Shown: positions 9,582 through 17,914, counted from the first letter of the stretch. The stretch: DNA of 64,000 bases from Hymenobacter aranciens (GCF_030580865.1 NZ_JAUQSY010000004.1:62001-126000), one strand, 5' to 3'. The notes: generated from the letters alone by a model not told the origin. Numbers and translations: made by a program.

Positions 9582-9992
9582 TTATCCCCGACGGGGTGGA
9601 GGGTAGTTGGTGCCGCCAAAGCCCAGGGGCAGCAACCCGCCCTGCGGGGCCGGGCGCAGCAGGGCGGCCGTCGGCGAAGACGGGCCAGCGGGACGCGGGC
9701 GAAGCAGGGCGCCGAACGCACAATGCACATCGAGCCCCTTGAGCTGGGCCAGGAAATGCAGGGCGGTTTCAGCGGGCAGCTTGGTTTTGACCTCGCTCTG
9801 GTTGCCGTTGCACTGTTCGAAGCAGTCGAGATGCAGGTAGTTACGTTGCTGGCAGGCCTTGTTGTGCACATAGGGCCGGGCGGCCGAGAAGGCGGGCGCT
9901 TCGGGCCGGCCCACGCGCAGGCCCGCGCCCACCACCAGCAGGTAGTTGAGCAGCAGCAGGCAGGCTAATAGTGGGCGTAGCGTTCGACGCAT
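9582..9992 (-). CDS. Small membrane-anchored or secreted Cys/His protein, unknown function
   Basis: The 136-residue protein begins at ATG 9992 with MRRTLRP and a hydrophobic LLLLNYLLVV segment (signal or anchor). It then carries a conserved block PYVHNKACQQRNYL..DCFEQCNGNQ and later KGLDVHC. The product of 11778-12167 has the same order (PYVHSHDCQLRHTL..GCFDDCNGVQ, KGLDLHC), so the two are paralogs. The spaced His and Cys suggest metal or redox chemistry, but this is inference. The C-terminal 40 residues are Pro/Gly-rich and not conserved. The function is unknown. Confidence 0.7.
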   Translation of the reverse strand: MRRTLRPLLACLLLLNYLLVVGAGLRVGRPEAPAFSAARPYVHNKACQQRNYLHLDCFEQCNGNQSEVKTKLPAETALHFLAQLKGLDVHCAFGALLRPRPAGPSSPTAALLRPAPQGGLLPLGFGGTNYPPPRRG

Positions 9993-10066
9993 CGGCAAAA
10001 AGCAGAAAATCAGGCAGCGAATTGCAGTCACTACGGAAGTTAGCCTGACTTTGGATTAACCTGCCC

Positions 10067-10104
10067 CAAAAAAAGCCCTGACCAATAACATCGGCCAGGG
10101 CTTG
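10067..10104 (-). terminator. Terminator after the DUF3500 gene
   Basis: On the minus strand AAGCCCTG pairs with CAGGGCTT and is followed by seven T. It lies 26 bp past the stop of the DUF3500 gene. Confidence 0.7.
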
Positions 10105-10129
10105 GGAAGGTGGGGAAACCTGGGAAAAC

Positions 10130-11515
10130 TTAATAAACCAGAACCTTGCGCGTCATCGGCGACTGCCCGGCCACCTCGATGCTAAGCAGGTAAGTGCCGA
10201 TGGCCAAGCCCGTGGTAGCAACCTCGGTGCTGCTGCCGCTGAACGCGCCGCTGCTAAGGCGCTGGCCCAGCATATTGCGCAGCGTGTAAGTGGCCGAGGC
10301 GGCGGGCGTTTCGAGCTGCACCTGGAGGCTGCTGCCGGCGTAGGCGGGGTTGGGGTATACGGCAAATGCTTGGGTGGCAGCAGCCTGGGTACCGAGGGCG
10401 GTGGTGTAGAAGTTGCCGCCGTAGTCGCGGGCGCGGTCGCGGTAGATGCTGTGGTAGTGAATCTGGTTGCGATAGATAACGCCGCTCTGGCACACGAACT
10501 CAATCCAGACGTTGGGGCCGTCGATGCGGGCATAGTCGGCGTTGCTGGTGAAGAGGCCGGTGCCGGAGTAGCTGATGTAGGTGTTGGCCAGCTGGGTTTC
10601 GTAGTAGCTCAGCAGCTGCGCGCCGGTGGCGTCGTCGGCGTCCAGCACCCAGGGGCGCAGGGCATTCATTACCAGGGTTTGCTGGGCGGCGGTGAGCTGG
10701 CTGCCCGGCAGGCCCAGGCGAGTGGTGGGAAACTGCCCGTTGCCGTTCGGGCCCAGCACCACGTCGGTGAAGGTCTGGCTGAGGCGGGCGGTAGTGCGCT
10801 GGGCGGTGGTAAGGCCGGCAAACAGCGCCTGAATGGCCGTGGCCTCGTTGCCGAGCGGCGTGACCACGGTGCCGGTGGGCAGCACGTTGGCGTTGGCGGT
10901 GGTGAAGGTCAGCGGCTCGGTGGCTTCAAACTTGGGCGTGGGGCCGGTGACGTAGCCGTTGCGGTAGCAGATGTTGGTAGCCAGGTGATGGCCGCCAAAC
11001 TGCAGCATCCAGGTGCCGGTGAGGCTGGGCTGGCCCAGGAAGGCAATGAGGTACACGCCGCTGCCGTAGGCGCTGCCGCCGCCGTTGGCTACCAGATTGT
11101 CGTCGGCGGCCCGGATTTCCTGAATTTCGCGGAATCCTTCGCCACCCACGGTGCCGGTGGCGGCTTCCACTACGGCCAGGGCCAGCGTTTGCTGGGCGGC
11201 GGTGAGGGCGTCGAGGCGCAGGCCCAGGCGGCTGCCGTTGCTCACCGGCAGGTTCGACCACTTGGCCACGTTGGTTTGGTTGAACGTCTGGACGAGGGTG
11301 GCCTGCTGGGCGGTGCTGAGCGAGGCCAGAAAGGCGTTGGCGGCCGTCACCACGTCGGCCACGGTGGCGGCTGATTTGGTGCCTTTGGCGGCAGTGGGGC
11401 GGGCGGCGGGCCGGGCGGCCACGGCTTCGGGTTGCGGTGCCTCAAACAGGGAGCCCAGCTTGTCGCTGGCCATGGTAGCCAGCAGCAGCGGAGCCAAGAA
11501 GACTAATTTTTTCAT
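10130..11515 (-). CDS. DUF3500 protein with T9SS type A sorting domain
   Basis: The 461-residue protein has an N-terminal signal, a DUF3500 region at about 55-365 (FNQTNVAKWSNLP, then LQFGGHHLATNICYRNGYV, then YYETQLANTYISYSGTG) and a C-terminal sorting domain starting YPNPAYAGSSLQV at about 387. It should be exported by the type IX system and be surface-bound or released. The DUF3500 function is not known to me. It lies between two small Cys/His paralogs and upstream of a HupE/UreJ gene, which suggests a shared role. The ATG is at 11515. Confidence 0.82.
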   Translation of the reverse strand: MKKLVFLAPLLLATMASDKLGSLFEAPQPEAVAARPAARPTAAKGTKSAATVADVVTAANAFLASLSTAQQATLVQTFNQTNVAKWSNLPVSNGSRLGLRLDALTAAQQTLALAVVEAATGTVGGEGFREIQEIRAADDNLVANGGGSAYGSGVYLIAFLGQPSLTGTWMLQFGGHHLATNICYRNGYVTGPTPKFEATEPLTFTTANANVLPTGTVVTPLGNEATAIQALFAGLTTAQRTTARLSQTFTDVVLGPNGNGQFPTTRLGLPGSQLTAAQQTLVMNALRPWVLDADDATGAQLLSYYETQLANTYISYSGTGLFTSNADYARIDGPNVWIEFVCQSGVIYRNQIHYHSIYRDRARDYGGNFYTTALGTQAAATQAFAVYPNPAYAGSSLQVQLETPAASATYTLRNMLGQRLSSGAFSGSSTEVATTGLAIGTYLLSIEVAGQSPMTRKVLVY

Positions 11516-11777
11516 GGTAAACGGCGGGAGGTAATAAGTGAGAATTCGGGGGGTACGCTACTCTGGATGCGGGTCTTGGCGTTGTCTTGGCAGCAGTTTC
11601 GATGCGGCAAAGCTGGCTTGTCAATGACCTTGCGCTGCGGTGGTATCGACTGTTGCCGAAGATGAATCGACGGTTTGCCCGAATTCCCGCCCAACGACTG
11701 CTCTGGTCCCGGAAAAACATCCGCAACGGCCCGTCTTACCGTACTGTGCGGGTACCCCGCCAGCTCCTACTGCTTTC

Positions 11778-12167
11778 ATGCTCCGCCAGGCCCTCACGTT
11801 GCTACTGCTGCTCAACTACCTGCTGGTGGTGTGCGCCAGCGTGGCCGAACGGCCGGCGCGGCCCATCGACCGGGCCTTCCCTTACGTGCACAGCCACGAC
11901 TGCCAGCTGCGCCACACGCTGCAAATCGGCTGTTTCGACGACTGCAACGGCGTGCAGTACACCGTGCAGAAGCCCGGCGAGAAGGCCCCGCTGCACCAGC
12001 TGCTCACCAGCCTGAAAGGCCTGGATTTGCACTGCCTGCCCGAAGCGGCGGCCGGGCAAGTCCAGGCTCCGCTGCGCCCGGCGCGGCCGCTGCTCACGGC
12101 GGCCGCCGCCAGCGCGGTGCGGAGCGGCTACCACTCCCGTCTGGAAGCCCCGCCGCGCCAGGGATAA
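11778..12167 (+). CDS. Small membrane-anchored or secreted Cys/His protein, paralog of 9582-9992
   Basis: The 129-residue protein starts at ATG 11778 (MLRQAL) with a LLLLLNYLLVV segment and the block PYVHSHDCQLRHTLQIGCF DDCNGVQ, then KGLDLHC. The same residues occur in the same order in the protein at 9582-9992. It faces away from the DUF3500 gene and precedes the HupE/UreJ gene on the same strand. Upstream in-frame codons exist, but the hydrophobic leader fixes this start. The function is unknown; metal binding is a guess from the Cys/His spacing. Confidence 0.7.
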   Translation: MLRQALTLLLLLNYLLVVCASVAERPARPIDRAFPYVHSHDCQLRHTLQIGCFDDCNGVQYTVQKPGEKAPLHQLLTSLKGLDLHCLPEAAAGQVQAPLRPARPLLTAAAASAVRSGYHSRLEAPPRQG

Positions 12168-12292
12168 GTCGAATGCGAGCCCCGACTGGGCTTGTCTGGC
12201 TGCTACGATGGCAGCGGTTTCGTCTTATTTCTTTCACGGATGGCTCTTCCCGCGCGCATGGCGCCGGGAGGGCTGTGCTTTGCTTTCTAGCC

Positions 12293-12532
12293 ATGTCTTT
12301 TTCGGATTTTTCTTCTTCAGCGGCTCCGGTGCGGGCCAGCTCCACGCTGCGTTTGCCGCAGCCAATTACGCCCCACACGGGCTGCGCCCTGGCTTTCCTG
12401 CCGCTTCAGGCCGCTGATTTACTGGCCACTCTGGCCAGGGCATCAACCAGCAGCCCGGAACCGCGCCGCAACGGCCGCGATGTGCATCAGGGCAGCTACT
12501 ATGCGCAGTGCCGGGTGGCAATGGGTTATTAA
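12293..12532 (+). CDS. Possible small protein, unknown
   Basis: The 79-codon frame begins MSFSDFSSSAAP and ends at 12532, 19 bp before a strong terminator. It has no signal peptide and no motif I recognise. Composition (Ser, Ala, Pro, Arg rich) is what a chance frame in GC-rich DNA would give, so it is listed only as a possibility. Confidence 0.2.
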   Translation: MSFSDFSSSAAPVRASSTLRLPQPITPHTGCALAFLPLQAADLLATLARASTSSPEPRRNGRDVHQGSYYAQCRVAMGY

Positions 12533-12551
12533 GCCCGCGCTGGCCAGCTAA

Positions 12552-12592
12552 AAAACAACGCCACCCGGGCAACCGGGTGGCGTTGTTTTTTT
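12552..12592 (+). terminator. Strong terminator, usable on both strands
   Basis: AACAACGCCACCCGG pairs perfectly with CCGGGTGGCGTTGTT over a GCAA loop and is followed by T-runs on the plus strand. It ends the transcript of the small Cys/His gene and insulates the HupE/UreJ gene. Confidence 0.85.
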
Positions 12593-12738
12593 GGCTTGGA
12601 TTCAATGGTCGATTCAGGCGGCCCATCTGCCGATTTTGGCGGCCGGGCGAAAGAGGAAACCGGTAAGTTTGCCGCTTGAAGTTGGGCTTTTTATTCCGCT
12701 TCCGACTTGAAATCTGCGCCTTTCCAGCTGATTTTCCC

Positions 12739-14055
12739 ATGCGCCTTCCTTCCCTTCTCCCCTACCGCTGGCTGTTGCTACTGCTGACGCTGGCCGCCCC
12801 GGCGCCGCTGCTAGCCCACCCCATGCCCAATTCGGTGGTATTGCTCGACATCCACCCCCGGCGCGTCGATGCCGAGTTGCAGCTGCCCGTCGCCGAGCTG
12901 CAGTACGCCTTCGGACAGCTGCTGGGCGCGCACCCCGAAACCATCGTGCAGCGCTTCGGCCCCGAGTTGCGGGCCTACCTGGTGCAGCACGTGCGCCCCC
13001 GCAGCCCCGACGGCCGCCCCTGGACCGTGCGCGTGGGCCAGCTGCGCGTCGATAGCACCGCCCAAACCGAAGCCGGCTCCTACCAGGAAGTCATTGCCCA
13101 GCTGCAACTGCTGCCGCCGCCCGGCGCCAGCCCGCGCACCTTCACCTTCGACTACGACGCCATCATTCACCAGGTAGCCACGCACGTGGCCCTGGTAGCG
13201 GTGCGGCAGGACTGGGACGCCGGCCACCTGGCCGAGCAGCCGCCCGCCGAGGTGGGCGTCATTCGCCTTGACCCGCGCCACAACCGCATTCCGCCCCTCG
13301 AAATCAAGCAGACTGCCGGCAGCCGCTGGGCAGGCTTCCGCAGCATGGTGGCGCTGGGCACCCGGCACATCGCCGAGGGCACCGACCACCTGCTGTTTCT
13401 GCTGGCGCTGCTGCTGCCGGCGCCGCTGCTAGCGGCCGGGCCGCGCTGGGGGCCGTTTGGCGGGGTGAAGTATAGCCTCAGGCGCCTACTGGCGATTGTC
13501 ACGGCCTTCACCCTGGGCCACTCGCTCACGCTGCTGGCGGGGGCGCTGGGCTGGCTGCGCCTGCCGGGCGGGCCGGTGGAGGCGCTCATTGCCGTGAGCA
13601 TCCTGGTGTCGGCGGGGCACGCGTGGCGGCCGCTGTTTCCGGGGCGCGAGGCGGCGGTGGCGGCGGGCTTCGGGCTCGTGCATGGGCTGGCCTTTGCCGG
13701 CACGCTGGCTAATCTACAGCTCGATGCGGGACGCATGGCGCTGAGCATTCTGGGCTTCAACCTGGGGATTGAGCTGATGCAACTGGCCGTCATTGCCCTC
13801 GTCGTACCGTGGCTGCTGTTGCTGAGCGGCAGCCCCCGGGCTTATGCCGGCCTGCGCCTGGGCGGGGCCGCGTTTGCCGGGTTGGCGGCGCTGGCCTGGC
13901 TGGCCGAGCGGCTGTTGGGGCGGGCCAATGCCATCACCGGGGCGGTGGAGCAGGTGGCCGATGCGGCGCCCTGGCTGCTGGCGGGCCTGGCCGGGGCGGC
14001 GCTGCTGAGTGCCTGGGCGCGCTGGCGGCGGGGCCCGACTGACTTTGCCGGGTAG
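12739..14055 (+). CDS. HupE/UreJ family membrane protein
   Basis: The 438-residue protein starts at ATG 12739 (MRLPSLLPYRW), with a cleavable leader ending LLAHPMP. An extracytoplasmic domain of about 200 residues follows, then a C-terminal membrane domain with HupE/UreJ_2 signatures: HIAEGTDHLLFLLAL (about 226), FTLGHSLTLLAG and GFGLVHGLAFAGTL. HupE/UreJ proteins are proposed nickel or cobalt permeases; the substrate here is unproven. The three His-containing helices are intact. A 20-bp-stem terminator follows. The gene lies on the same strand as the small Cys/His gene but is separated from it by a terminator. Confidence 0.85.
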   Translation: MRLPSLLPYRWLLLLLTLAAPAPLLAHPMPNSVVLLDIHPRRVDAELQLPVAELQYAFGQLLGAHPETIVQRFGPELRAYLVQHVRPRSPDGRPWTVRVGQLRVDSTAQTEAGSYQEVIAQLQLLPPPGASPRTFTFDYDAIIHQVATHVALVAVRQDWDAGHLAEQPPAEVGVIRLDPRHNRIPPLEIKQTAGSRWAGFRSMVALGTRHIAEGTDHLLFLLALLLPAPLLAAGPRWGPFGGVKYSLRRLLAIVTAFTLGHSLTLLAGALGWLRLPGGPVEALIAVSILVSAGHAWRPLFPGREAAVAAGFGLVHGLAFAGTLANLQLDAGRMALSILGFNLGIELMQLAVIALVVPWLLLLSGSPRAYAGLRLGGAAFAGLAALAWLAERLLGRANAITGAVEQVADAAPWLLAGLAGAALLSAWARWRRGPTDFAG

Positions 14056-14080
14056 CCGCGGGCGGCACCAGCTTTAAGCC

Positions 14081-14123
14081 ATAAAAAGAGGCGTCGGCTA
14101 CAGTAGCCGACGCCTCTTTTTAT
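14081..14123. terminator. Bidirectional terminator
   Basis: A perfect 20-bp stem (ATAAAAAGAGGCGTCGGCTA and its complement) surrounds a 3-nt loop, with A/T tracts at both bases. It lies between the convergent HupE/UreJ and dioxygenase-like genes and can stop both. Confidence 0.9.
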
Positions 14124-14152
14124 GACTTGAAGATGGGCTGGCGGCGGGCGCC

Positions 14153-15142
14153 TTAGTGCTTCGTCAGCAGGTTCGACTGCGTGAACGTGCCCGACAGGTT
14201 GGCTACTTTCACCTGGTAGAGGTAGTTGCCGGCGGCCAGGGCCGACAGGTTCAGGTCGACCAGGTGGTCGCCGGCGCCCAGCGTGCCCAGCGCCTGCCGC
14301 AGCACTTCCCGGCCATCGAGCGAGCGCACGCTCACCCGCACGTCGGAGGGTGTGCGCAGCACCACCGGGATGCTGGTGATGGCCACGCAGGGGTTCGGGA
14401 AATTCTGCCGAATCTGGAAGTGCTTTTCGGCCGCGGCATCGGTGGTGGCCAGGGCCGTCGACGACACGAAGGCGTCCCAGGCCAGCACGTAGCCGGCGGC
14501 CACGCTCCCGGTGATGGTGCTCATCTCGGTGGCCGTACCGTCCGAAAACACGTTGTCGCTGTTGTTGTAGGTGTAGCCCGTCATGCCCTTGGTGTAGCCG
14601 GCGGCGGTGGCGGCGTTCACGGTCACCACGGCGCTGTTGGCGCCTTCGGGGAAGGCAATCTGGGAGATGAGCAGCGACTGCCCGGCGGCCGTGTAAATGT
14701 GCACGTGGATGTGGGTGGCGCGCCCCATGTACCAGCCCGGGAAAATGCTGGTGAAGCTGACCAGCCCGGTGCTGTCGGTGGTTTGGCGGCCCCGCAGGAA
14801 GTCCTGGCCGGTGTAGTTGGTTTGCTGCATCGGCGTGCCGCCGTACTGCGAGTAGTTGCCATCCTTGTCGCAGTGCCAGATGTCCACGAGCAGGCCCGCC
14901 ACGGGTAGGCAATTGCTGCGCACATTCTTCACTATGATGTTGATGGTGAAGGGCACGCCCGTGCGGGTGCCCACAATGTTGTTGCGCACCAGCGTGGCGG
15001 GGTTAATGGTCGGAAACGGGCCGGCCGTTTCGGTGCTGGCCACGGTGCAGGCCCGGGCCTCGCTGCTCCCCAGCAGGGAGGGCGCCACCAGCGACATGCC
15101 CAGAAACCCCACGCTTTTCTTGATAAAGTCGAGTCGGTTCAT
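14153..15142 (-). CDS. Secreted intradiol ring-cleavage dioxygenase-like protein, T9SS type A
   Basis: The 329-residue protein has an N-terminal leader (MNRLDFIKKSVGFLGMSLVA), an intradiol dioxygenase fold at about 32-225 and a sorting domain from about 245 (FQIRQNFPNP). Iron ligands typical of the family are visible: Tyr in DGNYSQY, Tyr in PGWYMGRATHIHVHI and the two His of HIHVH. Intradiol enzymes open catechol-type rings. An exported version points to extracellular aromatics such as lignin fragments, which is inference. The pirin-like cupin gene lies 30 bp upstream on the same strand, so they are probably co-transcribed. Confidence 0.85.
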   Translation of the reverse strand: MNRLDFIKKSVGFLGMSLVAPSLLGSSEARACTVASTETAGPFPTINPATLVRNNIVGTRTGVPFTINIIVKNVRSNCLPVAGLLVDIWHCDKDGNYSQYGGTPMQQTNYTGQDFLRGRQTTDSTGLVSFTSIFPGWYMGRATHIHVHIYTAAGQSLLISQIAFPEGANSAVVTVNAATAAGYTKGMTGYTYNNSDNVFSDGTATEMSTITGSVAAGYVLAWDAFVSSTALATTDAAAEKHFQIRQNFPNPCVAITSIPVVLRTPSDVRVSVRSLDGREVLRQALGTLGAGDHLVDLNLSALAAGNYLYQVKVANLSGTFTQSNLLTKH

Positions 15143-15172
15143 GAGAGTAAAAGTTGAAATATGGTGAAAAAT

Positions 15173-15838
15173 TTAAGCCTTGGCAAACTGCAGGTACAGG
15201 AGAATGGCCGTTTCCGAGAGGGCCTCAAACCCGATGCGGGGCGTGTCCCAGAGCACCAGCGCGTCGCGGTGCTCGGCCAGCCGGTCTTCGATTTCAAACG
15301 CCCCGTTGAGCACGTAGCACAGCCCAAAGCCCTCGCCCGGCGCGGGCGCCGCGAGGTGGCCCTTCACCCGGCTGTCGTAGAGGCCCACCTGCACGGGCAG
15401 GGCCTGCCCGACGGGCTGCACCAGGGTATTTTTAGCCGTCAGGGGCAGCTCAAACTCGCACGGGGCCGGGGTAGCGGCGGCGGGCACGGGCGCCCGAATC
15501 AGCAGCACGTTCACGGTTTCCTCGAACGGGTTGGTCAGCGTCAGCCGGTCCGCGTCGGCTTCGGGCAGGGCGTAGAGGCAGCCGGGCAGCAGGGGCCGCT
15601 CGTGCTCGTGGGCGGTGCTGAGCAGGGCGCCGCCCACGATGGGCAGCAGCAGCAGCTGGCCGCCGGGGCCGGCCGTATCGGGGCGCAGGCTAGCGCCGGG
15701 CAGCAGAAAAATATCGTCGAGACGGGCCTGCTGCGCCACGCTGCTGCGGTAGGTGTGGCTGCCGTCGGTGGTGATGACCGTGCGGTAGTCGGCCTTTAAA
15801 AACAAGGAATTGTAAACGGCGGGCGGCGGCAGGCTCAT
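15173..15838 (-). CDS. Pirin-like / quercetinase-like cupin protein
   Basis: The 221-residue protein has no signal peptide. It begins MSLPPPAVYNSLFLKADYRTVITTDGS and carries two beta-rich halves. IFLLPGASLRP, HEHERPLLPG and LYDSRVKGHLAAPAPG resemble pirin/YhhW-like bicupins, but the usual metal-binding HxH set is not clearly complete. A family member may act as quercetin 2,3-dioxygenase or a redox regulator. It precedes the secreted dioxygenase gene by 30 bp. Start ATG is at 15838. Assignment is moderate. Confidence 0.5.
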   Translation of the reverse strand: MSLPPPAVYNSLFLKADYRTVITTDGSHTYRSSVAQQARLDDIFLLPGASLRPDTAGPGGQLLLLPIVGGALLSTAHEHERPLLPGCLYALPEADADRLTLTNPFEETVNVLLIRAPVPAAATPAPCEFELPLTAKNTLVQPVGQALPVQVGLYDSRVKGHLAAPAPGEGFGLCYVLNGAFEIEDRLAEHRDALVLWDTPRIGFEALSETAILLYLQFAKA

Positions 15839-15958
15839 GGCGGGAGAAAGGGGCTACGCAAGGACTGGCACAAATATCCCGCTGCCCGCTGCCGCTTCAC
15901 GCAGAACTAGATGGATGGCCGGTTCCAATCGCCGAACGGCGGCCCTGCCACCGCAAAA

Positions 15959-15986
15959 AGGCCCCTTCTGCGCGCAGAAGGGGCCT
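15959..15986. terminator. Bidirectional hairpin terminator
   Basis: AGGCCCCTTCTGCG is followed directly by its complement. An A-run flanks it on the left (T-run on minus), so it suits the minus-strand gene ending at 16014. Confidence 0.7.
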
Positions 15987-16013
15987 CGGTAGGGTCGCCG
16001 CAGGGCGGGCCGG

Positions 16014-16637
16014 CTAATTATCGCGGGCCACGGCCTGGGCCACCTTCGAGTATTGCCCGAAGGGCTGGTCTTTGAGACGGTAGCGCAGGCGGTAGTAGCG
16101 GGTTTCGGGCTGGCCGGGGGTGCGCAGGGGGCGGCGGTCCTCGAAGGGCGAGCGGGTGTCGAAGTCGCCCTTGGTCCAGGTGCTGCCGTCGTAGCTCAGC
16201 TCCACATCCACGCCGTCGAAGCGGCCGCGCACCCAGTCGATGATAACCTCGCTGGGGGCCGTGTGCACGCCCGATACCCTGGGCTGGGCGGTGTCCGCAT
16301 CCTCTTTGCTTTGCTCCTTCCCATCCCATTCGAAGGCGGCCGGCACGCCGGCATCGAGCTTCGGCGTGCGGCGCACGCGCTGAATCAGCTCGCGGTAGTA
16401 GGCCTCAAACTCGGTGGTGAGGGTTTCGCGGTCCTGCACCTGCTGGGCCTGGTTGGCCTGCAATGCGGCCACCTGGTTGATACGGTCGATGACGGCCTGA
16501 ACGCGCTTCACGACGTCATCTTTGTCGTCCTTGGTGTAGCCAAACTTGAGGTAGTTGGCCTCCCATTGCGTCACCTGGAGCTGCAGCCACTTGAGCAGCG
16601 GCGCCAGGTTTTGAGGGTAAAAATCGGTTTTCGGCAT
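16014..16637 (-). CDS. Conserved-looking protein with coiled N-half and FnIII-like C-half
   Basis: The 207-residue protein has no signal peptide. Residues 1-95 are charged and helical with a Gln-rich coiled stretch (QVAALQANQAQQVQ). Residues about 120-200 look like a beta-sandwich of fibronectin III type (PSEVIIDWVRGRFDGVDVEL, RYYRLRYRLKD). I do not recognise the family and give no function. It is monocistronic, with its own terminator at 15959-15986. ATG is at 16637. Confidence 0.65.
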   Translation of the reverse strand: MPKTDFYPQNLAPLLKWLQLQVTQWEANYLKFGYTKDDKDDVVKRVQAVIDRINQVAALQANQAQQVQDRETLTTEFEAYYRELIQRVRRTPKLDAGVPAAFEWDGKEQSKEDADTAQPRVSGVHTAPSEVIIDWVRGRFDGVDVELSYDGSTWTKGDFDTRSPFEDRRPLRTPGQPETRYYRLRYRLKDQPFGQYSKVAQAVARDN

Positions 16638-16836
16638 ATAATATGATGGTTAAGGCGTTGAAACCCGTTTTCAGCGCCGCGACGAATGTAATAGATTTTT
16701 CAAAATCTTCAAATCAGTTGGTTGCTTAGCTGGATTTCCTACCCTAAGCCGCATGAGCTGGCAAGGCAAGCCATGCAGGCTGGCGGGGTAATCCATGCGG
16801 ACCAGCAAGTCACCCCACGCAAGCTAACAGGTCAAC

Positions 16837-16960
16837 CCGCACGGGTCATCCCGCCAATCCGCACGGGTTACCCCGCCAATCCGCACAGGTTACCCCGCCA
16901 GTCCGCACGGGTTACCCGCCAGTCCGCGCGGGTTGGCAGGGTAACCCGTGCGGGTTGGGC
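16837..16960. repeat. 22-bp tandem repeat array
   Basis: Four head-to-tail units of CCGCACGGGTTACCCCGCCA plus two bases (22, 22, 22, 21 bp, few substitutions) are followed by degenerate and inverted copies (GGGTTGGCAGGGTAACCCGTG). It lies just outside the terminator of the HupE/UreJ gene at 17054-17746. It has no spacers, so it is not CRISPR. The rest of 16638-17053 shows related GC-rich degenerate repeats. Confidence 0.8.
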
Positions 16961-16994
16961 AGTCGCAGGCTACCTCAGCAGCCCATGAGCCCGC

Positions 16995-17026
16995 AAAAAA
17001 GCCCCGCCAGCAACTGCCAGCGGGGC
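16995..17026 (-). terminator. Terminator after HupE/UreJ gene 2
   Basis: GCCCCGC pairs with GCGGGGC over a 12-nt loop (CAGCAACTGCCA), with six T following on the minus strand. The same stem, loop style and flank recur at 26427-26457. Confidence 0.75.
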
Positions 17027-17053
17027 CTGTTCAGCCGGAATGCAACAAGGGAC

Positions 17054-17746
17054 TTAAGCAAAAAACACCCGCTCCACCGTCCAGTACGCCGCAATCAGCC
17101 CAATCACCACCGATGTTGGAATGACCACCCGGCGGCGGTACCAGGGCCGGTCGGCGGCCCAGCGGCCAATGAGCGCCCAGCAGAGCAGTATCACCGTCAC
17201 CTGCCCCAGCTCCACGCCCACGTTGAAGGAAATGAGGGCGCCAAAAAAGTCCTTTTCCGGCAGCCCCAGGCCGGTGAGCACGCTGGCGAAGCCCATGCCG
17301 TGAATCAGCCCGAAGCCGAACACCACCAGCAGCCGCCAGGGGTTGAGCCGGGTAGTAATGATGTTTTCGATAGCCACAAACAGGATGGACAGCGCAATGA
17401 TGGGCTCCACCACTTCCGAGGGCGGCGCAATGAGCCCGTACATCCCCAGCCCCAGCGTAATGGAGTGCGCCACGGTGAAGGCCGTGGCCTGCCACAGCAC
17501 CGGCTTGAGGCGCGGCTCCAGAATGTAGAGGCTGATGATAAACAGGATGTGGTCGAGCCCCAGCGGCAGGTAATCAGGCCCCAGCTGCAGAATGTGCTCG
17601 AAGCCCGCGCAGAGGTAGGCCCAGAAAATCTCGGTGCGCGAGAGCTTGCTCAAATCCTGGTCGATGACGTGGGCCAGGGCCGGCTGGGCCAGCAGCAGGA
17701 GCAGCGGCAGCAGCCAGGTTTTTTTGCGGTGCAGGAAGGAAGTCAC
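17054..17746 (-). CDS. HupE/UreJ family membrane protein
   Basis: The 230-residue protein starts at GTG 17746 (MTSFLHRKKTW), with a leader ending ALAHVIDQD. The membrane domain carries GFEHILQLGPDYLPLGLDH, FTVAHSITLGLG and GFGLIHGMGFASVL, the His-bearing helices of HupE/UreJ_2. It is much shorter than the first HupE/UreJ protein of this window because it lacks the 200-residue external domain. The family is proposed to move nickel or cobalt; this is unproven here. It follows a TPR gene and a DUF4331 gene on the same strand. Confidence 0.85.
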   Translation of the reverse strand: MTSFLHRKKTWLLPLLLLLAQPALAHVIDQDLSKLSRTEIFWAYLCAGFEHILQLGPDYLPLGLDHILFIISLYILEPRLKPVLWQATAFTVAHSITLGLGMYGLIAPPSEVVEPIIALSILFVAIENIITTRLNPWRLLVVFGFGLIHGMGFASVLTGLGLPEKDFFGALISFNVGVELGQVTVILLCWALIGRWAADRPWYRRRVVIPTSVVIGLIAAYWTVERVFFA

Positions 17747-17762
17747 AAAGCGCTTGCATTAG

Positions 17763-17897
17763 CTGGCGCGCGTCTGGAGACGCGTGCCGACTGGGTTCGC
17801 GTCTCCAGACGCGCTGATAGAACGATTAAAGCAGGCGGCGCGACCGGGGCGTCTGGAGACGCCACGCCAGCCGGCACGCGTCGGAGACGCGCGCCAG
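17763..17897. repeat. Nested inverted repeat with GCGTCTGGAGACGC units
   Basis: Outer arms 17763-17790 and 17870-17897 are near-perfect complements (GCTGGCGCGCGTCTGGAGAC against its complement with a 1-bp indel). Inside are two more copies of CGTCTGGAGACG, itself a palindrome. The element fills the space between the TPR gene end and the HupE/UreJ start, so it lies within their likely transcript. It has MITE-like form without any coding content. Confidence 0.7.
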
Positions 17898-17914
17898 CAG
17901 TTTCTTCAAAACAA

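Larger units (their letters stand above)
12168..12738. other. Intergenic stretch before the HupE/UreJ gene
   Basis: This 571-bp stretch holds a possible 79-codon frame (12293-12532), a strong terminator (12552-12592) and a TAAGTTTG box at 12664-12671 that matches the Bacteroidota -7 element. I found no TTG at the usual distance upstream of that box. Nothing else is recognised. Confidence 0.5.

Noticed and set aside
12664..12671. TAAGTTTG as promoter of the HupE/UreJ gene
   Set aside because: It matches the -7 box, but the nearest upstream TTG is 25 nt away rather than about 20, so it is noted in the intergenic entry only.
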